The position numbers and the translations under genes were made by a program. The notes beneath the pieces are model-generated. The model had not been told where the DNA came from, did no database searches, and saw only the letters and a program-made list of their open reading frames with translations. Positions 7,513 to 15,675 of a stretch of DNA of 26,775 nt are shown piece by piece (position 1 is the first letter of the stretch; the number at the start of each line of letters is the position of its first letter). Origin of the DNA: Nanobdellota archaeon (GTDB taxonomy: Archaea > Nanoarchaeota > Nanoarchaeia > Parvarchaeales > Parvarchaeaceae); the NCBI GenBank assembly GCA_021796445.1, contig JAKACB010000011.1:1-26775 (forward strand), read 5' to 3'.

Positions 7513-8581
7513 ATTGGGAGATGCAGAAGATAAATACAGAAGGAAAATTGATGAAGAGGATGACCTTATTCTTACTTCTACAGATATAATGGATATAAAC
7601 GACGGTAAAACCGTTATAAAGAGCATACCTGTTAAGATAAACCCCATGATATCATACAATGGAATGGGCGGCAATGGCGAAGGAGAAGGAGATGACGATG
7701 GCGGGGATGATGACGGTGAAGGCAATGAAGGAAAGGGTGGCAATGGCGACAATGCAAAGGTAAAAGTGGGCGTAGACAAGAGAAGACTTAAGCAAATGAT
7801 GGAAAATTGGGGACTTTCATTTTCCAAACCGGGAAAGAAGGATAAAAAGCTTTATAGGTTGCTTACTGCCGAGAACGGCGTGGATGAAAATCAGGAAAAA
7901 ACTATAGAGGCTATGCTTGATAGGCAAATGGCGACAGGTTACTTCGAAAAGAACGGTTTCAAAGTAGATGTAAGGGATGAAGACATGCGCTATAACTTTA
8001 TTGAAGAAAAGCTGGTTCCAAATCTATCAGCCACATTTATCATAATGAGGGATGTAAGTGGATCCATGGATGCCTACGGAGAATTTTCTGCTACAATTGC
8101 GGGCTTGATAGAGTTTTGGCTTAGACAAAAGTATGAAAACACCGTAAAAATAAGGTATTTGGCGCATACTGACGAAGCATTTGAATTTGATCCACGTAAA
8201 AAGGAGGATTTTTACAAGCTTGTGGCCAACGGTGGAACTTCATTCGAGCCTGCTTACAAATTGGTTATGGATATGATGGACGGCAGTGCTTATACTTCAA
8301 TGTCCCCCTATAAAGAAAGAATAGACTATGAATCAGAGGATGTTTTTCTTCTTCATATAACTGATGGAGAAAACGCGGATGACAACGGCAAACTCTATAA
8401 TACTCTTAAAAAGCTGTTTCCAAGGCTGACAAAAGCATTTTACCTGCAAGTGGGAAGTAATTCGGATGGCTTTTATAAGATGATAAAGGCTGTTGATAAA
8501 GAAAAGGTGAATGAAGTAAAATCAGGCAATGACGTTTCTTATGGAAACGTGAAAAAAGTACTTGATGCCCTTTTAAACTGA
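7502..8581 (+). CDS. YeaH/YhbH-family (DUF444) von Willebrand factor A protein
   Basis: This 359-residue protein is the usual genomic partner of PrkA. A C-terminal von Willebrand A domain carries an intact metal-ion-dependent adhesion site: DVSGS at 184-188, the GGTS threonine at 246, and ITDGEN with D288. The family phrase LAHTDEAFEF at 220-229 matches H-T-x-x-A-x-E-V in YeaH. Residues about 54-85 are an almost pure Gly/Asp/Glu/Asn linker, a low-complexity region also seen near the N-terminus of bacterial relatives. A strong Shine-Dalgarno GGAGGGG (7485-7491) precedes the ATG at 7502, which lies inside the prkA2 end with 11 bases of overlap. It probably acts as a cytoplasmic adaptor for the PrkA ATPases, by analogy with MoxR-VWA pairs. 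Its biochemical role is not established. Confidence 0.9.
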   Translation: MTSELGDAEDKYRRKIDEEDDLILTSTDIMDINDGKTVIKSIPVKINPMISYNGMGGNGEGEGDDDGGDDDGEGNEGKGGNGDNAKVKVGVDKRRLKQMMENWGLSFSKPGKKDKKLYRLLTAENGVDENQEKTIEAMLDRQMATGYFEKNGFKVDVRDEDMRYNFIEEKLVPNLSATFIIMRDVSGSMDAYGEFSATIAGLIEFWLRQKYENTVKIRYLAHTDEAFEFDPRKKEDFYKLVANGGTSFEPAYKLVMDMMDGSAYTSMSPYKERIDYESEDVFLLHITDGENADDNGKLYNTLKKLFPRLTKAFYLQVGSNSDGFYKMIKAVDKEKVNEVKSGNDVSYGNVKKVLDALLN

Positions 8582-8582
8582 T

Positions 8583-10163
8583 ATGGCAAAGAAATCCCTT
8601 GAAAAATTGCTAGTAGATGGAAAAGAAATAAAGGTAATAGCCACACATGGCTCTATAATAGACGAAAAATACACAACGGAAGCAAGAAAGATAGCGTCAT
8701 TCATGATAAACAGGCTGGGCCTTTCATTTGGTAATGTAGAATTTAAGATACTGGATAATGAGGAGTTCGCAGAGAAAGTGGCCCTATATGGAACCCCTCT
8801 ACCTAGCTGGGAGGCTGGCCAGGAGAAGATAATACAAGAGAATAACATGAAGTACAGACAGGGAGTTTTATACGAAATGGTTGGGCACAAGTTCTATGAC
8901 CCTATCGGAAAAGAGGAATATACTGCGGTTTACATAAACCAAAATGACACTTATGATGAGGTATTAAGTGTAATGGCCCACGTGTATGGGCATCTGCACA
9001 TAGAGTACAACAACAGACTTGCAAAGAGCATAAATTCCAATGCTAATAAGCATGCTTATTATAGGGACAGATACAGAGAAATGGAAAGCAGGCTTGACAT
9101 AAAGACCGTTGAAAAAATGTATGATTACTCGCAGACACTAAGCGGTCTTATTGATATGTTTCCAGATTTTCATAAGAGCAAGAAAAATGATTATTACAGC
9201 AAGGAAGAAACATATCCGGAGGAAGATATCTACGATGTTTACAAATTTACGCTTGAAAATGTAAGATTTAATCCTTGGGAAAAGGAAATGCTTGAAATTG
9301 TCTATGATATAAATCAGCTTATGAAAGGCGCAAGGATAAAAATAATGCATGAGGGCTTTGCAACTTTTGTTGAGGACAAATATGCAGAGGAGGTGGCCAA
9401 ATATGATATAGGTACCGCATTTAAGATGAGGAAAGGGATACTTCAAGTAGCTGATGTTTTATCACCAGCACAGCTACCTTATTACCTTGGCTTTAGGCTG
9501 TTTAAGGACATAGAAAAGAGGTGGGACGAAGGAAGGCACGGCCTGCTTTATGATCTGCTTTCTGAAGAGGAGAAAAGGTCCTATATGAAAAAGGAAAATA
9601 AAGGTTTGTCAGAGATATTGGAAATAGTAAAATCCTACACAGATTGGGAATTTATATTTTCATATGCAGATCTCAATTTCTTCAAATCTTTAGTTAAGGA
9701 AATAGAAGAAAAGACAAATATGATGATAGATAACCTTTACGGTGGAAAATATCCCGAGTACATAATAGACATGATAAAGGCGGCAAACAGCGCAAAACTT
9801 GACCCGAACATACTGCGTTTTCAGCTTCTTTTGGAAACGGAAAACTACGGTCCGATGGTGTATGTCCCAAAAGGAAGTTTTAAGGGAGATAAACTTACTT
9901 TAAGGCAGGACCTTAGCTTTCTTAAAAGGTACATTGGAAAATTGCCAGATGAAGAAATAGAAAGCTTTGAAGAACAGGCCTCGCAGATGTTTAGTCTTGA
10001 TAATAAATATACTGCGGCTTCTTTACGCAGGCTTTCAAAAATGTGGAAAATACCTGTAGAGCTCCACACTATGGATGTAGAAGGCAATCCTTTGGTAATA
10101 GAAAGCGATGGTTCTAAGATATCCAAGTCTAGCGAGGGAGACGGGCCTAAATTCGAGGAATAA
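8583..10163 (+). CDS. SpoVR/YcgB family protein
   Basis: This 526-residue protein is the third member of the PrkA-YeaH-SpoVR set; E. coli YcgB is about 510 residues. Family marks are the histidine cluster AHVYGHLHIEYNN at 132-144 (H133, H137, H139), PWEKEMLEIV at 231-240 (P-W-Q-R-E-I-L-x-I-V in bacteria), and HEGFATF at 256-262 (N-E-G-W-A-T-F in bacteria). YYLGFRLFKDIEKRW near 301-315 is another shared block. The histidines and the downstream H-E suggest a metal site, but no reaction is established. SpoVR affects the spore cortex in Bacillus, and YcgB links to stationary-phase stress; neither cortex nor spores exist in archaea. It starts one base after the yeaH-like stop, without its own promoter, and ends the operon. 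Confidence 0.92.
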   Translation: MAKKSLEKLLVDGKEIKVIATHGSIIDEKYTTEARKIASFMINRLGLSFGNVEFKILDNEEFAEKVALYGTPLPSWEAGQEKIIQENNMKYRQGVLYEMVGHKFYDPIGKEEYTAVYINQNDTYDEVLSVMAHVYGHLHIEYNNRLAKSINSNANKHAYYRDRYREMESRLDIKTVEKMYDYSQTLSGLIDMFPDFHKSKKNDYYSKEETYPEEDIYDVYKFTLENVRFNPWEKEMLEIVYDINQLMKGARIKIMHEGFATFVEDKYAEEVAKYDIGTAFKMRKGILQVADVLSPAQLPYYLGFRLFKDIEKRWDEGRHGLLYDLLSEEEKRSYMKKENKGLSEILEIVKSYTDWEFIFSYADLNFFKSLVKEIEEKTNMMIDNLYGGKYPEYIIDMIKAANSAKLDPNILRFQLLLETENYGPMVYVPKGSFKGDKLTLRQDLSFLKRYIGKLPDEEIESFEEQASQMFSLDNKYTAASLRRLSKMWKIPVELHTMDVEGNPLVIESDGSKISKSSEGDGPKFEE

Positions 10164-10218
10164 GTTATAAGCCTTTCTAAAGAGCATGCAAAAGATTATA
10201 GGCAGAATCCAAGCATTG

Positions 10219-10234
10219 TGAAATATATTAATAA
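10219..10234 (+). promoter_or_regulatory. Possible TATA region of nop5-flpA
   Basis: TGAAATATATTAATAA could place a start near 10257, giving a leader of about 80 bases. A nearer TATA-like AATTTATAAAG (10318-10328) is too close to the ATG at 10337 to act as its leaderless promoter. The 173-base gap otherwise holds no gene I can support. Confidence 0.3.
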
Positions 10235-10336
10235 GTAAAGTATCCATTAGTAGTATGCTATATTTTCAATGCTTATGCTTTACATATACGCATTTGAATT
10301 GAATGCAGAAAATAAGGAATTTATAAAGTACTTAAA

Positions 10337-11083
10337 ATGGACAACAAAGAATTCATAGAAAAAGCAAGGAAAAAAATAAAGGATGGGCTGTCAGTTGACG
10401 ATCTTATAAGAAAGCTTATAGCGTTCTCCGATTCACTTGAAAAAGGCGAAAACACCATATTTGAGCAGTTAAATGACCTTTACTTTCTTTATTATCCAGA
10501 AGCTGCAGATAAGCTTAAGGAAAGGGACAGGTTTATAAATATTCTGAGGGAATCCTGCGATAGAAAGAGCATATCCCAAAAGATGAATATTCCTGCGGAA
10601 AGTATGGGTTTTGATTTGGACGACGAAGAAATTCAGCTTTTGTCGCTTTCAATAAATGAGTTAAGCAACATCTCAGATCTCAGGAAGGTAGTTAACGACC
10701 GGCTAAATTCTGTAATCATGAAAAATTATCCAAATCTAAATGCGGTTTTAGGGTCAGAGATAGCTGCAAGGATTATATATTTAGCAGGCAGTTCATATTC
10801 GCTTATGCTTATGCCTTCCTCTAAGATACAAGTGTTGGGGGCTGAAAAAGCAATGTTTGCAGCAAGAAAAAAGAAAGCTACCCCAAAATATGGCGTTATA
10901 TATAATCACGAACTTATGCTTTCACTACCTGACAAATTAAAGGGGAGGATGGCAAAAGTAATTGCAGCTTATACTTCTCTTGCCGTAAAAACCGATGTGA
11001 TTTCAAAAGAAGACAAGAGTGGCAAGATTATGGAAAAGATGCTTAAGGACATAAATAAAGTAAGGAAAGGAAATGGAACTTAA
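10337..11083 (+). CDS. Nop5-like box C/D RNP core protein lacking the N-terminal domain
   Basis: This is the archaeal Nop5 (Nop56/58) homologue, which with L7Ae and fibrillarin assembles on box C/D guide RNAs to 2'-O-methylate rRNA and tRNA. The Nop domain is clear. PNLNAVLGSEIAARII (132-147) and MPSSKIQVLGAEKAMF (159-174) are near-exact family blocks, and KYGVIYNH (184-191) follows. Residues about 22-75 match the start of the coiled-coil region (family phrase L-R-E-W-Y-S-L-H-F-P-E; here LNDLYFLYYPE at 45-55). At 248 residues it is far shorter than the usual roughly 370-420. The N-terminal domain of about 110-120 residues that contacts fibrillarin is missing, and so is most of the basic tail. 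An in-frame TAA at 10313-10315 rules out a longer start, and other upstream frames hold no such domain. The last 11 bases overlap flpA. Confidence 0.85.
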   Translation: MDNKEFIEKARKKIKDGLSVDDLIRKLIAFSDSLEKGENTIFEQLNDLYFLYYPEAADKLKERDRFINILRESCDRKSISQKMNIPAESMGFDLDDEEIQLLSLSINELSNISDLRKVVNDRLNSVIMKNYPNLNAVLGSEIAARIIYLAGSSYSLMLMPSSKIQVLGAEKAMFAARKKKATPKYGVIYNHELMLSLPDKLKGRMAKVIAAYTSLAVKTDVISKEDKSGKIMEKMLKDINKVRKGNGT

Positions 11084-11744
11084 ACGGGTTATAGACAGAG
11101 TTTATTGGCTTTTGGATAGGAGACGCACGCTTGTAACTTTAAGTGCTTACGGTGGGGATTCGGTTTATGGTGAAAAAATCTTCAATTTTAACGGTAAAGT
11201 GTACAGGGAATGGGTTCCGTACAGAAGCAAGTTTGCGGCTGCATTTTATAAGGGTTTAAACGGAATTGATATAAAGGATAGTTATAAAGTGCTTTATCTG
11301 GGTGCTTCATCTGGAACTACAGTTTCCCACGTTTCTGATATAATTGGTGTTAATGGGCAGGTATATGCAGTGGAAATAGCAGAAGAAATGGCAGTGAATC
11401 TTATATTGCTTGCAGAAGAGAGAAAAAACATATTTCCGATTGTTGATGATGCAAGGAAACCCGAAAATTATTCAGGCAGCGTACCAAAATGTGATTTGCT
11501 TTATCAGGATGTTGCACAGAGAGATCAGACGGATATTTTTATCAAAAATGCGGATCTTTTCTTAAAAAGCGGAAAAATAGGGGTTTTTGCGGTAAAAACA
11601 AGGAGTATAGATGTTTCCGTGGATCCAAGAGAAGTTGTAAAGAATGAAGTAAAGAAATTAAGGGCAAAGTTCGATGTTATACGAGAGATAAACCTTTATC
11701 CCTACCAAAAGGATCATTCTCTGCTGATATTGCGCAAAAAATGA
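11073..11744 (+). CDS. flpA: Fibrillarin-like rRNA/tRNA 2'-O-methyltransferase
   Basis: This is the catalytic subunit of the box C/D RNP. It transfers a methyl group from S-adenosylmethionine to the ribose 2'-OH of target nucleotides. At 223 residues it is full length for archaea. YREWVPYRSKFAAA (44-57) and the SAM-binding YLGASSGTTVSHVSDI (75-90) are hallmark blocks. VYAVE (97-101), DDARKP (125-130), YQDVAQ (144-149) and AVKTRSIDV (173-181) follow, with PYQKDHSLL near the end holding the conserved K-D-H. Catalytic Asp and Lys are present (D146 and K175, with H in KDH). It overlaps nop5 by 11 bases, the classic archaeal gene pair. A purine-rich AAGGAAAGGAA run serves as ribosome binding site. 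The enzyme looks intact, unlike its partner. Confidence 0.96.
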   Translation: MELKRVIDRVYWLLDRRRTLVTLSAYGGDSVYGEKIFNFNGKVYREWVPYRSKFAAAFYKGLNGIDIKDSYKVLYLGASSGTTVSHVSDIIGVNGQVYAVEIAEEMAVNLILLAEERKNIFPIVDDARKPENYSGSVPKCDLLYQDVAQRDQTDIFIKNADLFLKSGKIGVFAVKTRSIDVSVDPREVVKNEVKKLRAKFDVIREINLYPYQKDHSLLILRKK

Positions 11745-11784
11745 GTGTGCTTTCGATTGTATACTGTTAAAACACCTGGTGAAA

Positions 11785-11794
11785 GATATAAATG
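11785..11794 (+). promoter_or_regulatory. TATA box of the coiled-coil gene
   Basis: GATATAAATG is centred about 27 bases before the ATG at 11816, the spacing of a leaderless archaeal promoter. Confidence 0.6.
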
Positions 11795-11815
11795 GATAAA
11801 GGTTAAAATAATAAT

Positions 11816-12592
11816 ATGGATAGTAAAGACAGCCTTATAGACAAAATAGAAGAAGTAAAGAAGAAAATAGCAGAGTTTGAAAATAATCTTAACATAAGTT
11901 CTATAGACATAGACCGGGTAACAGTCGATAAAAACAGTGAATTGATAAACCAGATAGAAAATTATAAGAAGAGGATAAACAGCATAGAAAACGATGTTGT
12001 AAAGAGCCAAACGGCATATCCTGTAGAGCAGGAGCCTCTTCTAACCAGTAAGAAAGCAGAAACCATTAATCCTATCCAACCTGAAACAAAGAAGAAGGAT
12101 TCATATGATGATATAAAGAAAACTATAAGCAAGGTTGAAATGGAAAAACAGGAAGTTGAAAGCATAAATGACCTACTTGAGAAGCTTAAGAAAAATGCAA
12201 TGGAACAGAAAAAAGTCGATGCGGTGCCCGAAACTAAAAATGTTCAAAATAAAACCGAAGAAAAACCTAAAATTGCAGATTCAGTTAGCACTAAAAAAAT
12301 GTCTGATTACACAAGCGATTCTTCTATTAAAAGCAGCGCTGCAAGCGAATTGAAGAATTACAGCAAACCTAATAAAGTAGATTCAAACACTGTAAATATA
12401 ACGGAGAATGATCTTCATTCAATTTCAGAGTTGATATCCAAGCTGGATGAGCTGTTGAAATCAAATAAAGACTTGGCAGACAAGCTTAATGAGCTGCTTA
12501 AGGAGCAGAGAGCCGATGACAGTAAAATAAGCAGAAATGATGAACTTATAAAGAAATTGGCAATACTTGGATCAAATGGTAATCTAAGCTAA
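11816..12592 (+). CDS. Hypothetical coiled-coil protein
   Basis: I do not recognise this 258-residue protein. It is highly charged and rich in Lys, Glu, Ser and Asn, without signal peptide, membrane segment or cysteine. Residues 1-60 form a predicted coiled coil with heptad-spaced Leu/Ile (DKIEEVKKKIAEFENN), followed by a polar segment with prolines. A second helical stretch lies at about 100-135. A Ser/Lys-rich disordered linker runs to about 195. A clear leucine-zipper-like coiled coil ISELISKLDELLKSNKDL lies around 203-222 and continues to about 247. The architecture suggests an oligomeric scaffold or chromosome/cytoskeleton-associated protein, but nothing fixes a function. It has its own leaderless promoter between flpA and apgM. 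The ATG is set by that promoter. Confidence 0.7.
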   Translation: MDSKDSLIDKIEEVKKKIAEFENNLNISSIDIDRVTVDKNSELINQIENYKKRINSIENDVVKSQTAYPVEQEPLLTSKKAETINPIQPETKKKDSYDDIKKTISKVEMEKQEVESINDLLEKLKKNAMEQKKVDAVPETKNVQNKTEEKPKIADSVSTKKMSDYTSDSSIKSSAASELKNYSKPNKVDSNTVNITENDLHSISELISKLDELLKSNKDLADKLNELLKEQRADDSKISRNDELIKKLAILGSNGNLS

Positions 12593-12593
12593 A

Positions 12594-12603
12594 TTTAAAT
12601 ATT
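12594..12603 (+). promoter_or_regulatory. TATA box of apgM
   Basis: TTTAAATATT begins two bases after the coiled-coil gene stop. It predicts a start near 12623 and a leader of about a dozen bases containing GGGCGGT (12624-12630), a plausible Shine-Dalgarno site before the ATG at 12635. Confidence 0.5.
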
Positions 12604-12634
12604 TCATTCTCTTTATTCATCTAGGGCGGTAAGA

Positions 12635-13885
12635 ATGAGTAAACTTGTTTTCATAATAGTTGATGGGATGGCCGACCTGCCTATTAAAGAACTAAAAAAT
12701 AAGACTCCTTTAGATTACGCCATAAAGACTAATCTTTACAAGTTTTTAAGGCATTCCGAATTCGCTTATCCTACAGTGCTGGGCAAGTTTGCACCCCAAA
12801 GTGATTCCGGCGTTATGGCCGATCTGGGATATGACCCTCTTAAATATTCCACAGGAAGAGGCTGGTTCGAGTGTCTTGGACTTAACATGCAGCCAAAGGA
12901 TGGAGAATTGAGCATAAGGGTTAATTTCGGCTCTGCAGTAAACGGCAAGCTAAATGCTGTCAGAACTTACATGTCAAAGCAGGAACTACAAGAACTATCA
13001 GAGGAGATAAACAGAAAGGTGAAGGTAAGTGCAGATTTTGAATTCAAGGCAGGGGAGGATTACAGAGCAGGGCTTGTTTTCCGTTCCGGTAAAAAAGCTT
13101 TCTCTTCTTTTGTCTCAAACAATGAGCCGGGTTACACCGCCAAATTCTTTGGAAATGGGGTAAAGCTAAGCTTTGCAACGGGAATAAATGACAAAAGGAT
13201 ACGAAAGATAAAGGCCATAAGAAAAGAAGCAGAGTACACTGCTTCGCTGCTTAATGACTTTATATCAAAGGCATCTACTGTAATAAAAAACTCAAAGGTT
13301 TACAAGGAAAGGAAGAAAAAAGGCTTAGATCTGCCGAATTACCTTTTTTTAAGGGATGCTGCAAGCAGGGACCCAAAGCTCTATGACATAAACGAAAAAT
13401 ACGGAAAGAGATGGGCTGCCGTTGTAGGGATGCCACTTGAAAAAGGAATAGCTACCGCGGCAGGCATGACTCTTGTTGAAACAGCTGAAGAAAAGGATAT
13501 AAAGAAGGATTTTTATGATAAAGCCGAGAAAACCGTAAAGGCACTCTCAAAGTTCGATGCAGTTTATCTTCACATCAAGCAGACAGATGCAGTTTCACAC
13601 CTTGGTAAATTTAGGGATAAATACGCTATAATAGAGAACATTGACAAAATAATAATATCAAGACTTGCAGGCGCTTTGGACCTTGAAAAAGACACGTTGG
13701 TTTTGACATGCGATCACGCAACTTCAAGCATGCTTAAAAGGCACATAAGCTCAAACATACCGGTTCTTATATCTAACAAGAAGTTTGGATTCAGCAGCAA
13801 TTTCAGTGAGGCCAACTGTTTAAAGAACCATATAAAGGAAATAAAAAAAGCTGTGGATATCATGCCGTTTGTCATGTCAATTTAA
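12635..13885 (+). CDS. apgM: 2,3-bisphosphoglycerate-independent phosphoglycerate mutase, archaeal type
   Basis: The enzyme interconverts 3- and 2-phosphoglycerate in glycolysis and gluconeogenesis; it is a cytoplasmic alkaline-phosphatase-superfamily protein with two metal ions. At 416 residues it matches archaeal ApgM (about 400-410). IIVDGMADLPIKEL opens with the metal-binding D10. QSDSG (55-59) carries the likely phosphorylated serine S56 (P-G-S-D in relatives). GYDPLKYSTGRG (65-76) is a hallmark. VVGMPLEKGIATAAGM (near 268-283) and the metal motifs HIKQTDAVSHLG and CDHATSSMLKRH complete the site. The last motif is usually D-H-S-T-P, so this copy is somewhat divergent but keeps the Asp and His ligands. 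It is a stand-alone gene with a Shine-Dalgarno site. Confidence 0.88.
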   Translation: MSKLVFIIVDGMADLPIKELKNKTPLDYAIKTNLYKFLRHSEFAYPTVLGKFAPQSDSGVMADLGYDPLKYSTGRGWFECLGLNMQPKDGELSIRVNFGSAVNGKLNAVRTYMSKQELQELSEEINRKVKVSADFEFKAGEDYRAGLVFRSGKKAFSSFVSNNEPGYTAKFFGNGVKLSFATGINDKRIRKIKAIRKEAEYTASLLNDFISKASTVIKNSKVYKERKKKGLDLPNYLFLRDAASRDPKLYDINEKYGKRWAAVVGMPLEKGIATAAGMTLVETAEEKDIKKDFYDKAEKTVKALSKFDAVYLHIKQTDAVSHLGKFRDKYAIIENIDKIIISRLAGALDLEKDTLVLTCDHATSSMLKRHISSNIPVLISNKKFGFSSNFSEANCLKNHIKEIKKAVDIMPFVMSI

Positions 13886-13908
13886 CATTTATTTCAATCT
13901 AAATTATT

Positions 13909-13916
13909 CTTAAATA
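13909..13916 (+). promoter_or_regulatory. TATA box of polX
   Basis: CTTAAATA is centred about 26 bases before the ATG at 13938, implying a leaderless transcript. Confidence 0.6.
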
Positions 13917-13937
13917 CGCGGAATTTTTAGATAGATT

Positions 13938-15644
13938 ATGGGGTCAAACAGGGATTTGGCTGAAAAATTGAATGACATTGCTGATATTCTTGATATCGAA
14001 GGTGTTAACTGGGAGCCTAGAGCTTATAGGACAGCAGCTTTAACTATTTCTGGTTTATCCGAAGACATAAGCAAGGTGTACAAAGAAGGGAGGCTTCTGG
14101 AATTGGAGGGTGTTGGTAAATCCATAGCAAATTCAATAAAGGAATACGTAGAAACAGGGAAAATAAGCAAGTACGAAGAATTAAAAAAGAAATATCCGAT
14201 AGACTTTGACAGCTTTAGGAAGATAAGGGGGATGGGCCCAAAAAGAGCTTACACTCTTTATAAGAAGCTCGGTATAAAAACAGTAGCCGACCTTAAAAAA
14301 GCATTAGATGAGGAAAAGATACAAAAGCTAGAGGGATTCGGCAAGAAAAGCGAGGAAGAGCTTAAAAAGAACCTTGAGTCATTTATGAATGTTAAAAACG
14401 ATAGGCTTCTTCTTGGATATGTAATAGAATATGCAAATTCATTGTTAGAAAAATTAAGGAAAAGCGGCCTTTTTGAACGAGTGGAAATAGCCGGTTCAAT
14501 GCGCAGGATGAGGGAAACAATAGGAGATATAGATATACTTGCAATCTCTGAAAAACCAGAATTGGGGATGGATTTCTTTTCAAAGATGGATGAAGTGAAC
14601 GGCATTGTAGTTAAGGGCCCTACAAAAACCACTGTGGAATTAGGCATAGGTACTACCTGCGACATAAGAGTTCTCCCGAAGGAATCATTCGGCGCCGCAA
14701 TGCAGTATTTTACAGGCAATAAGGATCACAATGTCAAATTAAGGAAGATAGCCATATCAAAAGGTTGGAAACTTAATGAATACGGCCTGTTTAAAGGAAA
14801 AGACCCAATAGCTGGTAAAAGTGAAGAAGAGATATACAATAAGCTGGGAATGGATTTTATACCGCCAGAATTAAGGGAAAACACTGGGGAAATAGAAGCA
14901 GCCCAACAGCATAGGCTTCCCAAAATTGTGAACTACACGGAAGTTATCGGGGATTTGCATGCTCATACCAAGGACAGCGATGGAATGAATTCACTGGAGG
15001 AGATGGCTTCAGCTGCTGAAAAAAGAGGGTTAAAGTACATCGCTTTTACAAACCACAGCAAGAGCCTGCCGGTTGCTCATGGCTTAGATGAGAAACGTTT
15101 TGCTGAACTAAACAAAAAAATAGATTCATTCAATGAAAAAAGCAACATAAAGGTATTGAAAGGAGTAGAACTTGAAATATTAAAAGACGGTTCATTGGAT
15201 TTAAAAAACGATTCTTTAAATGAACTTGATTTTGTCATAGGGGCAATGCACCAGAATCTTAACATGAGCAGCAAAGAACTGACAAATAGGCTGATAAAGG
15301 CAATAAACAGCGGGATGATAAATACTGTTGCGCATCCGACTGATAGAGTAATTGGACAAAGAGAAGGATTAAAGCTTGACTTTGACAAAGTAATGGAAGC
15401 CTGTGAAAAAAATGATGTTTTACTAGAGATAGACGGTTACCCAGAAAGGTCAGATTTACCGTTTGATTTGGTAAAAAAAGCAAAAGATTACTCAATAAAG
15501 TTCTCTTTAGGAAGCGATTCCCATAGAACGGAGCACTTGCGGTTTTTAGACCTTGCTACAGCCATAGCCAGGAGGGGTTGGCTTGAGAAAAAGGATGTTA
15601 TAAATACATTAGAATATAAAGAGGTATTAAAGCTTAGGAGATAA
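13938..15644 (+). CDS. polX: Family X DNA polymerase with C-terminal PHP domain
   Basis: This is a gap-filling repair polymerase with an attached metal-dependent phosphoesterase/nuclease domain, expected to act in base excision repair. At 568 residues it is standard for bacterial/archaeal PolX. Two helix-hairpin-helix elements (GVGKSIANSI at 58-67 and IRGMGPKRAYTLY at 96-108) bind DNA. The palm has GSMRRMRETIGDIDIL (186-201) with catalytic D197 and D199 and a third Asp at D242. YFTGNKDHNVKLR and LNEYGLF are family blocks. The PHP domain starts near 335: DLHAHTKDSDG (339-349), NHSKS, GVELEI, AMHQ, VAHP, then GSDSH near the end supply all expected metal ligands. The polymerase and nuclease both look intact. 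It is followed by a KaiC-like ATPase and an AP endonuclease. Confidence 0.95.
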   Translation: MGSNRDLAEKLNDIADILDIEGVNWEPRAYRTAALTISGLSEDISKVYKEGRLLELEGVGKSIANSIKEYVETGKISKYEELKKKYPIDFDSFRKIRGMGPKRAYTLYKKLGIKTVADLKKALDEEKIQKLEGFGKKSEEELKKNLESFMNVKNDRLLLGYVIEYANSLLEKLRKSGLFERVEIAGSMRRMRETIGDIDILAISEKPELGMDFFSKMDEVNGIVVKGPTKTTVELGIGTTCDIRVLPKESFGAAMQYFTGNKDHNVKLRKIAISKGWKLNEYGLFKGKDPIAGKSEEEIYNKLGMDFIPPELRENTGEIEAAQQHRLPKIVNYTEVIGDLHAHTKDSDGMNSLEEMASAAEKRGLKYIAFTNHSKSLPVAHGLDEKRFAELNKKIDSFNEKSNIKVLKGVELEILKDGSLDLKNDSLNELDFVIGAMHQNLNMSSKELTNRLIKAINSGMINTVAHPTDRVIGQREGLKLDFDKVMEACEKNDVLLEIDGYPERSDLPFDLVKKAKDYSIKFSLGSDSHRTEHLRFLDLATAIARRGWLEKKDVINTLEYKEVLKLRR

Positions 15645-15652
15645 TTAATAAA
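15645..15652 (+). promoter_or_regulatory. TATA box of the KaiC-like ATPase gene
   Basis: TTAATAAA directly follows the polX stop (15642-15644) and is centred about 27 bases before the ATG at 15676. Confidence 0.5.
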
Positions 15653-15675
15653 TCCTAAGAAATGCTTTATTAAAT

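Noticed and set aside
7664..7756. Gly/Asp-rich stretch in the YeaH-like gene as a frameshift or artefact
   Set aside because: The frame continues into an intact von Willebrand A domain, and a low-complexity linker near the N-terminus is usual in this family.
10254..10356. Remnant of the missing Nop5 N-terminal domain in another frame
   Set aside because: The short frame starting MLMLYIYAFELNAENKEF gives fewer than 35 codons and no recognisable domain sequence, too little to represent about 110 residues.
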